NCBI GenBank assembly: GCA_007922225.1
Contig: ML679968.1
Location: 6,998,075-7,062,074, forward strand
Length of the DNA: 64,000 nucleotides
From: Emydura subglobosa
Lineage: Eukaryota > Chordata > Testudines > Chelidae
Direction: 5' to 3'
The notes under the pieces are model-generated. The model saw nothing but the letters and a program-made list of their open reading frames with translations, was not told where the DNA came from and searched no databases. Each line of letters begins with the position of its first letter. The first letter of the stretch is position 1. Below are positions 36,192 through 47,960 of this stretch, in pieces. A program made the translations under genes and the position numbers.

Positions 36192-36668
36192 CATAGAATC
36201 ATAGAAATGTATTGGAAGGGACCTTGAGAGGTCATCTAGTTTATCACCCTCCCCATCTACCCTTCCAGGGGCAGGAATATGACCATATATATACCTAAAC
36301 TACCCCTGACACGTGTTTACCCAACCTGGTCCTAAAAAACCTCCAATGACAGGGATTCCACAACTTCTCCTGGTAACCTATTACCATACACAGCTACCCT
36401 TATAATTAGAAAGTTTTTCATATCCAACCTAAATCTCCCTTGCTGCAGAATAAACCAACTACTTCCTATCCTGCCTTTGGTGGACATGGGAAACAATTGA
36501 TCAGTCATTTTTATAATAGCCCTTAACGTACTTGAATCAGGTCCCTCCTCAGTTTTCTTTTCTCAAGACTCAACGTGCCCAGTGTTTTTAACCTTTTCCT
36601 CATAAGCCAGGTTTTCTAAACCTTTGAGCATTTTTGTTGCTCTCCTCTGGACTCTCCAATTTAGAAGG
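36192..36668 (-). mobile_element. CR1 LINE 3' fragment, about 480 bp
   Basis: On the minus strand the last blocks of a CR1 protein are legible (EESRATKMLKGLENL-like through the region near 36600, and K-T-DQ-LFPMS near 36480), followed by the CR1 3' end at 36192 (ATAGAATCATAGAAATG on the plus strand). It is a different, more decayed CR1 subfamily from those at 51567 and 59361. Confidence 0.75.
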
Positions 36669-38094
36669 TTTGATAAACTGATATTAGAGCTAGTGAAGAG
36701 GCAAAAAAGGATCGCTTAAGTAAGCCAGTGAAGTGACTGTCCTCCTGATATGCACATGATAAAGGATTCCAAATGATCATCTCTACATTATTTTCGGAGC
36801 ACCTAAATAAAGATCAACCAGAAGGACTGTGTTAACAGTGAAGACAGTCCACCAACCCATGAAAGAGAAGGGGTATTTCTGCGAAAATCTACAAAATGTA
36901 ACAATATTGATGTCACGTAAGTCTTGGTATAAATTGCACTACATAAAACCAAAGTTTATGACTTACACAGTGCCATGTGTGTGCATAGCACTTAGATATA
37001 ACAACAAGACAAGGTTCCTGTGGAGCATATTATATAACTGTATATAGATAATAGATATTATATAAATAATATAAATAATTTACATAGGCCTACAAGTGTA
37101 CAAAACTAGGAAAGCATAACCTGTACTCCATGAAGCTGATACAAGACTAGAAAATTCCAATGAAACAATACTTGAACAACTGGTTAAACTATATGATCAG
37201 AAAATTTAAAAAAATAAATAAAAAAAGCAGCAAAAGAACATTGGAGAACTTAAAAAAAACAAACCCAAACTAAAAAAACCACAGACTTGAACACAAGTGG
37301 GAGGATCATCATGCGGTTTACAGACAGTAGTTTACAAGCTAAAGAAACAGATCTAATCAAAATCAAGTTCAGCCTTCAGACCTTCAGACAACCATTGTAA
37401 CTTTGCTGGCCTCATGAATGCAGTTGCCTACCACCCAAAAAGGATCCATGGATCATTCTAGGTTAAGTTCTGGTTCTAATGAGAGAAGGTTAAGTTTTGT
37501 CAGTGGAATATTTCCAAAAAAGCTGAAAGCTGAAATGACTTTAGCCTAACATGCAAATATTTAAGCAGAAGTGAGAAGGATAAAACGTTGGCAAAAGATG
37601 TTTTAGGTCACGGGGCACATATACAGTTAAGTGTGTTAAACAGACTGGAAAAGACACCATTGACCTGGATTCCAAAGAATAGGAGAACAAGTAAGCAACG
37701 ACACATATATTCATGAACAAAAAAGTTCATTAAGACAGAGCTAAGGACGTAAATAATTATACATTAATTTAGTACGATTATTAGAAGAACGTTCAAGTTA
37801 TCAAAATAAATGTTTTAAAATCAGGAAATTCAGTGTTAAGATTAGACAAACAACTTTAAACCTCCTTTTGTTCCACAGCCCATTGCCTACCAAACAGTGA
37901 TATTGGTTGAGTAACTATTCCAAGAACATTAGTAAATGATATCCTTCAAATGAAATCACTGTAGCACACTCTGACCCTTGTCTCCCCTGCATGTGGAATT
38001 AGTGAGCTGTCAAAATTTATCACCAAGAACTGGATCTTCTATGGTCCAGACCTAATATTAGCAGAGTGATTACGAAAAAAGCTAGATCCTGAAA

Positions 38095-38187
38095 AGGTCT
38101 CTGCAGAGTCAGACCTCTGTGTCTGCATGGAGTCTCCCTGATTTCCATGGAGCTCCACCCATGCTGAGTCCACTGCAGAATCGGGGT
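38095..38187. repeat. Old amniote palindromic repeat remnant
   Basis: GCATGGAGTCTCCCTGATTT, CATGGAGCTCCACCCATG and CTGCAGAATCGGGGTC match the layout of an old repeat whose two halves are inverted around a CCATTGACTTCAATGG-like centre. The centre here is decayed. Confidence 0.35.
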
Positions 38188-39605
38188 CATAGTTGGTATG
38201 TCAAAGGAGCTATATGTTGATTATATTGGGTCAGTGAATAAGGTAGGGTTAGTATAGTAGCTAGTACAAAGTGATGAGTTAGAGGCTGATCAGATTTACA
38301 GTGAAATGTATCCGAGAAAATGTAGTTTTTTACTTCCTATAGAAGCAAGATGCACAGGATTTATATATCAGTGCATGGAAATGGGATGGTTGATATCTGG
38401 CCTGTATACAGAATATAATATTCACAACCCTAAACAATATGGCTGGCACCAGGCAGTGCAGCTACTAATCCATTAGGTCATGGCTGGCAGAAAAGTGTGT
38501 AGATCATAGAGCATGTAAAGTGCAGGGGGACAATGATGGTAGGATCCTGACAGTGATTGCAAGAGTAACGATCTATTCTCTGTGACTATAAGGGTTTCTC
38601 AGTCCATTGGTGTTGGTTGGACATGAGTTAGTGGCAGAAGAATTAAGGTGAATGGTTTGATCTTAGTTATGAATTTATTGCAAAAATATTTTTGGTAACA
38701 TTTGCATAAACAAACTTAATTCCCTTAAGGAAGATTTTTATCCCTGAATTTTCTCGATTGATATTTATTGATATTAAGCCTGTACAATGTCAGTAATGGC
38801 AAGCATTGTATTTCTATAGATTTTAAATACAGTGGGTACAGATCTTGTGTTGTCTACTGTATAAATCTCAAAGTACATTGCTGGCACGCAAATAAATAAG
38901 AAAGATCTGCAAAACAGTTAATGGAGGTTAAATAATATATGAACCTCATGCTCCCTTCATGAAAGGGAGCTTATGCAAGGGGGAGCAAAAATATCTACTT
39001 TGCTATGGCCAATAACTGAGAAAACAGCTTGCCTGATTAACCTCTAAGTGTCAAAATAAAAGTCTTCTCTAGCTCATGATAAAGGATGTGAATTTTCAGG
39101 ATAAAAGAAGCTGGTTTTGTTAGAGATGGGAAAGAATAGACTGTAGGGTTGATACAGACACTTCTACAGCTTTATTTATAGTTTGGCTACCATGGCTCCA
39201 TAATACACATACACTGTATGTAAATACACCTGCAAGCACATCTCTACGGGAAAAGAAAGGATAATGTACAAAAATGGAGTCTGGGCTAAGTTTTCTACTT
39301 TTACTTTGTAAATTAAAAGAAAAACTAAGAAAGAAAAATCATTAAGATGTATATATAATCACACATTTCCAAACAGGGAAGCTTAACTACCACCTGAGAT
39401 CAGAAGAGGCTGTGATATGCACATATCTGGAGGAGATACGTTTTTGAAGCAATAGCTGAAAACTGAAATGAAACATTCAGAATGAAGGGTTTATAGAATT
39501 AAAGCAAGAAATCAGGAGTCTTTAGCTAGTTAATAAAAAAAATAGAAAAAAAGGTGTTCATATAACCAACCAAGAGCTTGTACCACAAACCCTTGGACAC
39601 ATGGG

Positions 39606-39702
39606 TCTTGAACCTGCAAAGATTTCTATGCGTGAAGCCAATGCAACTATTCACATCTACAGAGTGAAAAATGCACACAAGTTTTTGCAGACTTGGGGCC
39701 AT
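39606..39702. repeat. Old amniote palindromic repeat remnant
   Basis: GAACCTGCAAAGATTTCTAT at the left and CAAGTTTTTGCAGACTTGGG at the right are inverted relatives, with CACATCTACAGAGTGAAA inside. This is the layout of the same old repeat group seen at 56885-57060. Confidence 0.45.
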
Positions 39703-42457
39703 CACTACAATGGGATCACTTACATATATCAGAACTACTTGGCTGATTAAGGGTTTGCAGGATTAGAACACAAATTCACACATTACACCCTGGGTTCTAC
39801 TTAAGATGGGATCAGTCACACCTTGTGGAAGTGGCAGAAAAAAAGACTGTGGAGCAGAGAAGTCTGCTAAAATGGACTTTCCCCTTATGATGGAGTGCCA
39901 GTAACCGTTTAGCCCCAGTTCTAGGGTCCTAGCAGATGGAATACTCTCCTAGGCTAACAGAGTTAAGATGTCATCTTGATAGAGTTTAACAAAATAAAGC
40001 AACAGAACCTATTAAAAAACCTTTAAAGGAGATAGAAATGGTTTTATTTATTTTTTACATCTTTATAAAATGGTTTACAACTTGGCAGGGAAAGGATCTG
40101 GAGTATGTGTTTGCATATAAATTTTTACATTTTTAATAAACTGGAAGTAACAATTAGCATTTTTTTGGTTTTTTTAATCTTAAAAACGCTTTGCAAACAT
40201 GAATTAACTAATCCTCATAGCATTCCTGTGAGACAAATTAAATCATTTAAAGTCCACTATAAATGATCAAACTGTGAAAGGGGGTGCCCTACCTACTGTC
40301 TCGTAAAGGTTATTTGGAACAATTTTTCCTTTAAAAAATATAATGGTTATTTCATTAGAAATTCAAAACAAAAAAGTTCAGCTATGTTATCTTGCCTGCT
40401 AAAGATTAACAAAAAGGCGGCTTTAATAAAACACCTTAATCTAAAAGAGGAAGAAAAAGTCAAAGATAAGAAACCAGCTGAAAAACTTGGAAGCATATAA
40501 TCAACCAGTTCTGAAAATGACAAAGAATTTGGTGTGATTGAATAGGCCCCTGTTTCAAGCAATTTCATCAACAAACTGCTTTATTATTGGTCTATTTCAT
40601 GTGTGCACATGCGTGTGGGCAGAAGGGGTTAAGTGAGTTTTGTTATTGTCAAAGGAACCAGACAGATATCCTTGGAAACTAATCTCTACAATGTGGGTAC
40701 AGCAGAGGTACAGTCTGAGCTAAGCTTCTCCACTCTACCCTTGTCAGTGAGCTTCAACCGTAATTATGAAGGAGCACCAGGTAAGAGGATAATTCAGCTT
40801 CTATACCTATTCAGATCTTGGCCTCTGTTGAGACTGCCAGCAAGAGACTTAATTACGATTGGGGGGAGCGGGGATTGTATGCATGCTCCGTCCACTAAAA
40901 TTGGATTGAAACCAACTGCTATACACCTGTAAACCAACTTATAACTGCTGAGATACACTAAAACCTCAAATAGTTGCAACAATCAGAAATTTGTTTTTGT
41001 TATTGTTCTTTAATTCATACTGACTTCCACTGAGTCCATGTTTTTACTTAACGTTACCAAAAAAAAAAAACCAAAAAACCAACCAACCCCAAAAACCACG
41101 TGTGTACCTTTCACTGTACAGTTACGAAGGTTAGTGCTTTTTGGCAGGACTTTTTGGAATCATTCTGTTGTAGGCTACTGGAATGTGTTGAAATCAGCAT
41201 AAACTCAGCGCCCTTTTTCAAGCATAAACTTTCTGTAATAAAAATTGCACACATCCTAATCATGATATGATACTGTCCTTTCATCAGCGCTATTACACCT
41301 GCCTCTTCTATGATTTAGGATTAATGAATAGCTGATAATGCTGCATTGCAAAATACAGCAGAATTTAAATTGAAGTGTCCAGCGCGTAGTTTGCTGAGCT
41401 CCAAAAAGGAGTATAAAAATGCATTTTCATCACCCTGCAGATTAAGAATCTGTGCACTAAAAGCAAACCCTCTTCCTGTTTGTTTTCTTATAGAAAACTT
41501 TAAATGGTATTTTCTAAATGTCATTTAAATGGTTGCAATGACTTTGCAGCTTCATTGAATTAATAACTTATTGCCAGCGTGGGACGTTGTGCTTCACTAA
41601 AAAAAAACCAGAATTCATCAACGTTACCATATTTTCCAATAGAAGAAATTTCAGTGTGTAACATTTACATGTTACAAAACATACTTGAAGCCTTCTAAGG
41701 TGTGAAGACAAGCTACGGGGTAGATTACGACTAAAACCAGGTGCCAGAAAATGAAATGCAGGTCAGGAAATGAAATCTAATTTAGATTAATAAATAAGTA
41801 CGACTCTGGCGATTAGTAAAAGAATGCTGCTTAAAACACACAAAAAAAACACAACACCTCATTTTACCCTCCAATGGAAGACGACAAACGTAACCACACA
41901 GTGGCAAAGTAAAACTCATAACCTGATGAGATTAAAGATTTTGACAAGTATCATCTAACTCTTGTACCCCATTAGTACTACTAATCTATGATTAACACAT
42001 CTAGTGCACTTTTTGATAATAAATTAGTTAGCTTCAACGCCCAAGCAAATGTATATTTATGCAATGCATCTTCCTAAGGCATTCAAAATAATTACCCCTC
42101 CTCTATCACAGGATACTTTTACTAGATACACACATTTTAAATTACATGAATGCCATACTTGAAATAAAAGTGTATTATGTCCTAAACAGCAGAATACTTG
42201 GCCATTATTATAAAATTCTAAATATTTATACCCCAGTCTCAATTTAAATAGGAAAAACCAGACATATATTGATTGTTCAGACACATTACTTGACCTCCTC
42301 TACCTGCAATACTGACTTTGTGATGCACCTTCTATTGAGACCTGTGCGAAGTCAACAGAAAATAAAGATTATCTGAGTCTATCAGATGCTCCTAAACCCA
42401 AATCTTTTACCCAGCCTATGTCATTTAGGCAACATAATTAATCTGAACAAGGGAACT

Positions 42458-42475
42458 GGGGGTGGGGGGGAGGGG
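42458..42475 (+). other. G-run cluster (possible G-quadruplex)
   Basis: Runs of 5, 8 and 4 G separated by single bases could fold into a quadruplex. There is no adjacent gene to give it a role. Confidence 0.3.
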
Positions 42476-43018
42476 AGTAAGGGACTCACAGCCGTATCAT
42501 CAGCAAATGAAGGCATCACCAAATACTGATGCAATGCAATATTTATTGAGGCCATGACATCATTGAAACCAAGGACAAAGCAGATACATGAGTGAAAAGT
42601 AATATGAGGGACAAAATGATCTGTGGGCTCTCTTATATATAAGTGGGACTGGCATAATTAGATTTTATTTATAGTATCAACATTTATTTTTAAGCTTTTT
42701 TTAGTTGTTTATCTATTTAAATGTTTACAGTTGTGGTAAATCACAGAGGAGTAGAAAATAATTATTTAATGACGAGAGGCATTGAGATGCAAAAAGATGA
42801 AGTTTCATAGTCATTAAAACACAAATTGGCAATATCACATGTCAAAATATACAAAGTAAACATCCTTACAATAAACTCTAATAAGTTCTCAAGAAAAGTA
42901 AAAAAAAAATTCTCATCTGTAAATTTCTATCATCTATGGAGATATTTTTTCATCTCTGTGTGCATGTGTACAGTGAAATCTACATTTACTAACAAAAATC
43001 TAATTCTTCCAAGCTTTC

Positions 43019-43110
43019 AAAGAATCATAGGACTGGAAGGGACCTCGAGAGGTCATCCAGTCCAGTTCCCTGCACTTATGACAGGACCAAGCATTATCTA
43101 GATTATCTAC
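43019..43110 (-). mobile_element. CR1 LINE 3'-end fragment
   Basis: GAATCATAGGACTGGAAGGG, AGAGGTCATCCAGTCCAG and CATTATCTAGATTATC are the 3' end of a further CR1 subfamily on the minus strand. Confidence 0.8.
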
Positions 43111-44029
43111 ATATTAGTTTAGACCTGAGTCTGTAGGAGCCAAGACAAACAGCTTGCAAAATCAGGTTTCATGCATTTGTGTAACTTCCATGTTTTAATA
43201 GTACAACTTCGAAATCTCAGTTTAGGTACATTCTGTTTGATATGAGAGAAGGTGAAGGGAAATATTATCCTTCCCTATGAAAGCAGACATCCTTCCTTTC
43301 ACATAGGTACAGTGCACGTGGGACTTCTAGCATTCTTAACCCTGTATATAAATTACATAAATCAATTTTAAATGAAATCCCACGATATTAATTTTCAGAT
43401 TGCCACAAACACCCCACAATGCTGACTCATCTACCAAAGGGGAAAGGAGTGCCCCAAAGCCAAATTTTCATCTTCAGATATTTCTCTCAGATTTACTCAA
43501 GTTAAAATTACGTTTATTCAAAAGAGGCTGTTATCCCTATGCAGGGCTGTAGTTCCAGTGTTTTTGTTTAATTTTAACCAACTTGTCCAAGTAGGCCATT
43601 TGGTAGAAACCTATAAATGGTACCCAAGGGCTCTCTGTTCTTGCTGTAAAGAGGTCAGCTATTTCCTTCTAACTAAAAATAGTCAAGGGAGGAAAAAGGG
43701 AGTGAAGTTTAATTTAGCAGCTGAAAAAAAAAAACGTTTACAAAATAATTTTCATCATGAGGCAACAGGGAAGTCATGAAAAATAACCTGAGCCTGCTCA
43801 CCATAAGAGTTAAAAATTGTTTGTGATTTTACAAGGTTGGCTGGAGTATAACCCGTACATAATTGAAAATAGTAGTACCAATTAAAATAATAAAAAATAA
43901 TGAAAACTCAAGGCACACAAAATGTACAGCAAAGATGCAGGGAACTCCACCCCTTCCCCATGCTGAATAGACTTATTTATCATTAACTGTGGAACTCTAT
44001 GGTGGTTTTAACATCATCCCACAAACAGA
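43111..44029. other. AT-rich stretch, nothing recognised
   Basis: No gene or repeat is supported. Confidence 0.4.
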
Positions 44030-44575
44030 TGCAGAAACAATGGGTTCCAATGGACAGAGCACTGCACAGGGGAGTCAGGAGCTCTGTCTGGTTTCTCTTT
44101 CTGGCTCTGCCACTGACCTCTATGACCTTGGGCAAGTTACTTCACCTCTCTCCGTAGGTATGTCTATACTGATGGCGGCAAAGTCGCTGCCGCCAGATTG
44201 ATCTTTCTGGATCGATTGAGCGTCAGTGTAGACCCACTCAATCGATCAGGAAGTCGACCGAGTAAAACCACCCCCTCAAGTAGCGTAGCTCTGCGTCGAC
44301 AGGAACGCTGCTCCCATCAGCGCAGTGCAGTGAAGACGGCGCGCAGAAGGGAAGCAGAGCAGTCGACCTGAGTTACGCAACCTACTCTGCATAGTTTGCG
44401 TAACTCCCGTCGACTGCCGCCGAATCTCCAGGTAAGTGTAGACCAGGGCTTAGTCTCTGTTCCCTTTGTCTGCCTTGTCTATTTTGATGATAAACTGTTC
44501 AGGGTGGGAAACTATCTCCTACTATGTGTTAAGTTGGGGCCAGACAAACATACATCAATGCAAAATCAGCTAGAG
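44030..44575 (+). repeat. MIR-like SINE interrupted by a Harbinger-like element
   Basis: Before the insertion come ACAGAGCACTGCACAGGGGA, TCTGGCTCTGCCACTGACCT and CCTTGGGCAAGTTACTTCAC, the tRNA-related and core parts of MIR. After it come GTCTCTGTTCCCTTTGTCTG, then AACTGTTCAGGGTGGGAAAC and CTACTATGTGTTA, the alternative 3' tail common in sauropsids. The break occurs at 44156/44450. Confidence 0.75.
44157..44449. mobile_element. Harbinger-like MITE, 293 bp, inside a SINE
   Basis: The left end is GGTATGTCTATACTGATGGC and the right end is AAGTGTAGACCAGGGC. The flanking triplets are GTA (44154-44156) and TTA (44450-44452). An internal hairpin (arms 44359-44380 and 44396-44417, 20 of 22 pairs) lies near the right end and is shared with the copy at 51208. 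There is no coding capacity. Confidence 0.75.
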
Positions 44576-47504
44576 TGTAAATTCTATCATTCAATTTGAA
44601 AACAGTAGGAAATAACAGAAAATATTAAAAGTGGGCTGACCCAGTGACCTAGCATTACCATACAGAATTCCTGGGTCAATCTTCCAAGCCTGGTGCCTCG
44701 TTCCCCGGATGGCCAGAACTCAGAATACTGCTGTGTATTCTAGCTTATTTTAATACTGTCCTAGCTGGACCATTAAGGGCCAGTGTTACTGAACTCCAAA
44801 GGACGTCTCATCTAGTCCTTTTCAGCCTCAAGAATGTGGGCCTTTGAGAGCTGCTGCAGCCTAATGAGCCACAGCAATTCAGGAAACTCTTCCAAATTAT
44901 GAACCTCTGAAGGATAGGTCTGGTTCTGGCCCTTTTACCACAGAGATGGGGAAAAACTCATTTATAAGTAAGTGGGAGAATGGAAAACAGGAAAAACTAG
45001 AGGAGAGGACGTCTCAGAGCTCTGAAAGAAAGAAAAGTTCTTCTCCATCCTCCAAGCTCAGAGTATAAAATACCTAGCTTTATGAAAGACTTCAGAAATG
45101 ATGCAGGTAATGGAAGAGCAAGGAGGAGAAGTCCCAATATAGTTATGATAAATGTAGGATATATAAGTTAAATTACTTGGGGGAAAAGGAGGAGTAAATA
45201 CAGAAGACAATTTACTTTCAGAGATTTCTTCTCCTCAGGGCACTTGGACTATTGTGCAGCTGCCAATATTTATATGCATGTACAATTATTTATCCTCTTT
45301 AGTACTAAGAAGGACTTTTTAATCTTAAAAACGAGGCCTGGCTGTTCTTTAGTCCTCTGAAGCACTTATACTGAGATACAGTAGCTCTATTTAAATCTCT
45401 GCCAATTTTATTATTACTGAAAGGTTTACCCAAGAAAGGTTTAATACACTTTTAATATGTGCAAGTCTGTCTCTCATTCTGTCCACCCCACCCCCACTGC
45501 CAGATCTACTGGGGAAGGGTTCCCTATTTGAATATGACTGTATTTGTGATGTTGCAATTATTAACTGTCATTTACAACAACAAAAAATTAAGAAATCTGA
45601 AATGCTGCTCTTGCTCCGATCCTGTTTGATATCACAGAAAAAGAATTTTTTTAATTTGAAAACTGTGAGATGTCTCTAGGTTTGTTAACACCTCATCCAT
45701 ACAGTTCTGGGCCAACCACGAGGCCTACATCCACCATGTGCTGTCATGTGGTACGCAAGGTTTAACTGTATTTAATCTTGTATATGCTGAATGAGCAGTC
45801 TCAGTTAAAGGTTCACTAACAAATGGGTCAAGGAAGAAAGATGTGACATTACACTTGACACAGTGTAAGCCCTGCATTTGTTACCCACTTTCAATTTTTC
45901 CAAGGACAATAAAGAACTTTTAAAAAAAATGTTATTAGACTAACCTAGCAATCTTGATATCTTTATTTTAAACTCAGCATTCACTCTGATCACAATCTGT
46001 CACAGGAATGATCTTATTGATGGAATATTTTAGCTTTCTGGTATAGTATGCCAAAGCTCTTTCCTTTTTATTTTATGTGGCCTCTGAAATAGACTGCTTG
46101 TCCCTCCGCCTCCTACTTTAAAAGTGAATTGCATGTGTGCGGGGGGGGACACGACATCAATAATAGAAGATCTTTCACCTTCCCACAGAAGGATTTTGTA
46201 AGACAATACGAAGAGGCCTTATTCAGACTGAATGCAGACTTTCAGAGAAAGTAGTATTTACTGTAAGTCCAAATTTTAGGGTGTGGTTTTGTGTGCAATA
46301 TACCTATTTGAGAATTCAACAATGTGTAATTAAATAGGCCAAGGGTCATTAGTATGACATATTGCAATACTAGGTGACCTCACACCCTTTTAAAACAAAA
46401 TAAACCAACTGCTGAGATTAAAACAGCAACACAAAACAGAAAGCAGAACCAATAAAAAGGATTATAGTTGGGAGAAAGGTGCCTACTGGTCTCCTGTGCT
46501 GCTAAGTATCTATATTGGGCACACTAACTTAGAAGCAGTGTCTAGTTATCTTAATGTGTTAACGATAAACTATCAAGCACTGATTGTTTTTGCCTCAAAA
46601 CATATGCAACAGGTCTGCAATTTTATTTTCTTGCAAACACTGCAGTACTCTGCTTGTAATGTAATACAAGTCACACTGAACACTTTTCCCATAACACCAG
46701 CACTGCTCCATCACTTTGCTAAAGGATTCCTTTTAAATTAGATGACAGTATTACAAATCATAAACAAAAATTAAATTGTTTACTTAACTTAAGTTAGAGC
46801 TAAACTTCGATTTACTAAAGAGTGATCAACTCCTGTGTTTGCTGATTCAAACACGAGATGAATGGGATTCCCCTCCCCCACCCTGCGTTGTGCAAACTCC
46901 ACACTCTCTACAGTGTGGTGTGAATACCTTTTATTTTGTTAGTGAAATACAGGGGGGAAATGTGAGTATATTAAGGCTAAGTTATCATTTCAAAGCCCCC
47001 CCTTCAAACTCACTTACCCTCCCTTTGCACAAATCGAAAGAAGACACACACAAACACAAAAAAACCCTCCAAATAAACAAGTCTCTTTTCCCTCATTCAG
47101 AGGAACACTTCTAAAGCCACCACATTTTGTTACTATTCTCTGCCCTAAAAACCAATCAGGGTAGAAACTCCAGCAGAATTAACAACATTGATAATAAACC
47201 TTCCAACAGTGCAAGACTTTTTATTCTGTTCCAGTGACTTTAGGCTAAAATACACACACACAAAATCATGACACACTTGAGAGAGACACATAGCAAAATG
47301 TGGGAAATCCTAAAAGAAACCGTCATAAATCCAACAGAATCAGATACAAAAGAAACAAATAAGAAGAAGAGGGGAACACGAGGAAATTGATTGCATGCAC
47401 TAAAAATATGGCAAAGGCAAGCCGTTTTAATCACTAAATTGCATTTGTCACATACACGCACACAAAAAGGTCCAAATGATGAATAATCAGTCCTCCAAAC
47501 TCAC
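44576..47504. other. Repeat-poor stretch, nothing recognised
   Basis: No transposon is recognised. The sequence becomes richer in C and A tracts after about 46850. Confidence 0.4.
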
Positions 47505-47569
47505 CTCACTCAACGTGTATTAAAGGCACAGCTTTCACTTCTGGAAGCAGCAGAGAAAAGCCTCAACTT
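47505..47569 (-). other. Candidate short exon (minus strand), possibly part of a host 5' UTR
   Basis: On the minus strand a pyrimidine-rich tract ends in TGTTTCTTGCAG (acceptor, AG just before 47569). Sixty-five bases later the donor is GAG|GTGAGT (GT at 47504-47503). Both sites match vertebrate consensus well. Upstream on the minus strand (47570-47960) is a GC-richer, CAG/CTCC-repeat-bearing segment that could be a first exon or promoter. There is no long open frame, so it would be non-coding. No host gene is identified, and chance splice pairs are common in 64 kb. Confidence 0.25.
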
Positions 47570-47960
47570 CTGCAAGAAACAGACACAGAGACTTTTTTCA
47601 CTTGCAGTACATGGTGTAACTCTTCTTTTCCTAGGTCCCAGCAAGCGTTAAAGGAGACTGTAAATCCCACCACCACACACACACACACTCCTCCTCCACA
47701 CAGCAAAATCAAAAGGAAGTCCCAGAAAGTGGGAAGAGGAAAATGGAAAGTTTTTGGTGCGGAATGGCGGTCAGGAGGTGCTGCTGCTCACTACTTCATT
47801 AGCAGAGTTAATGTGTTTGGTGTGAGTGTGTGTGTCTAAGGCTTCCAGAGACAACAAGCAGCAGCAGCAGCAGCAGGAGGAGGAGGAGGAGGAGGACTGA
47901 GAGAAAGACACACACAGATAGTCAGTGACCTGAGGGGAGGGAGGGGGAATCAACCAGCCA
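47570..47960 (-). promoter_or_regulatory. Possible promoter/first-exon region (speculative)
   Basis: The segment differs from its surroundings by CAG and GAG triplet runs, CA tracts and pyrimidine-rich minus strand, and sits in several kilobases free of recognised repeats. There is no TATA box or CpG island that I can point to. It is noted only because it lies directly upstream of the candidate exon on the same strand. Confidence 0.2.
47857..47896. repeat. CAG/GAG triplet microsatellite
   Basis: About six CAG units are followed directly by about seven GAG units. On the minus strand it would read as Ser and Cys runs, which is a compositional artefact rather than a gene. Confidence 0.9.

Larger units (their letters stand above)
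36669..43018. other. Repeat-poor AT-rich stretch
   Basis: More than 6 kb has no young transposon by eye. Two old palindromic repeat remnants are listed separately (38095 and 39606). A G-run cluster lies at 42458-42475. No exon with convincing splice sites is seen. Confidence 0.4.

Noticed and set aside
47771..47953. Ser/Cys-run peptide on the minus strand
   Set aside because: It is the translation of the CAG/GAG microsatellite and CA tracts.
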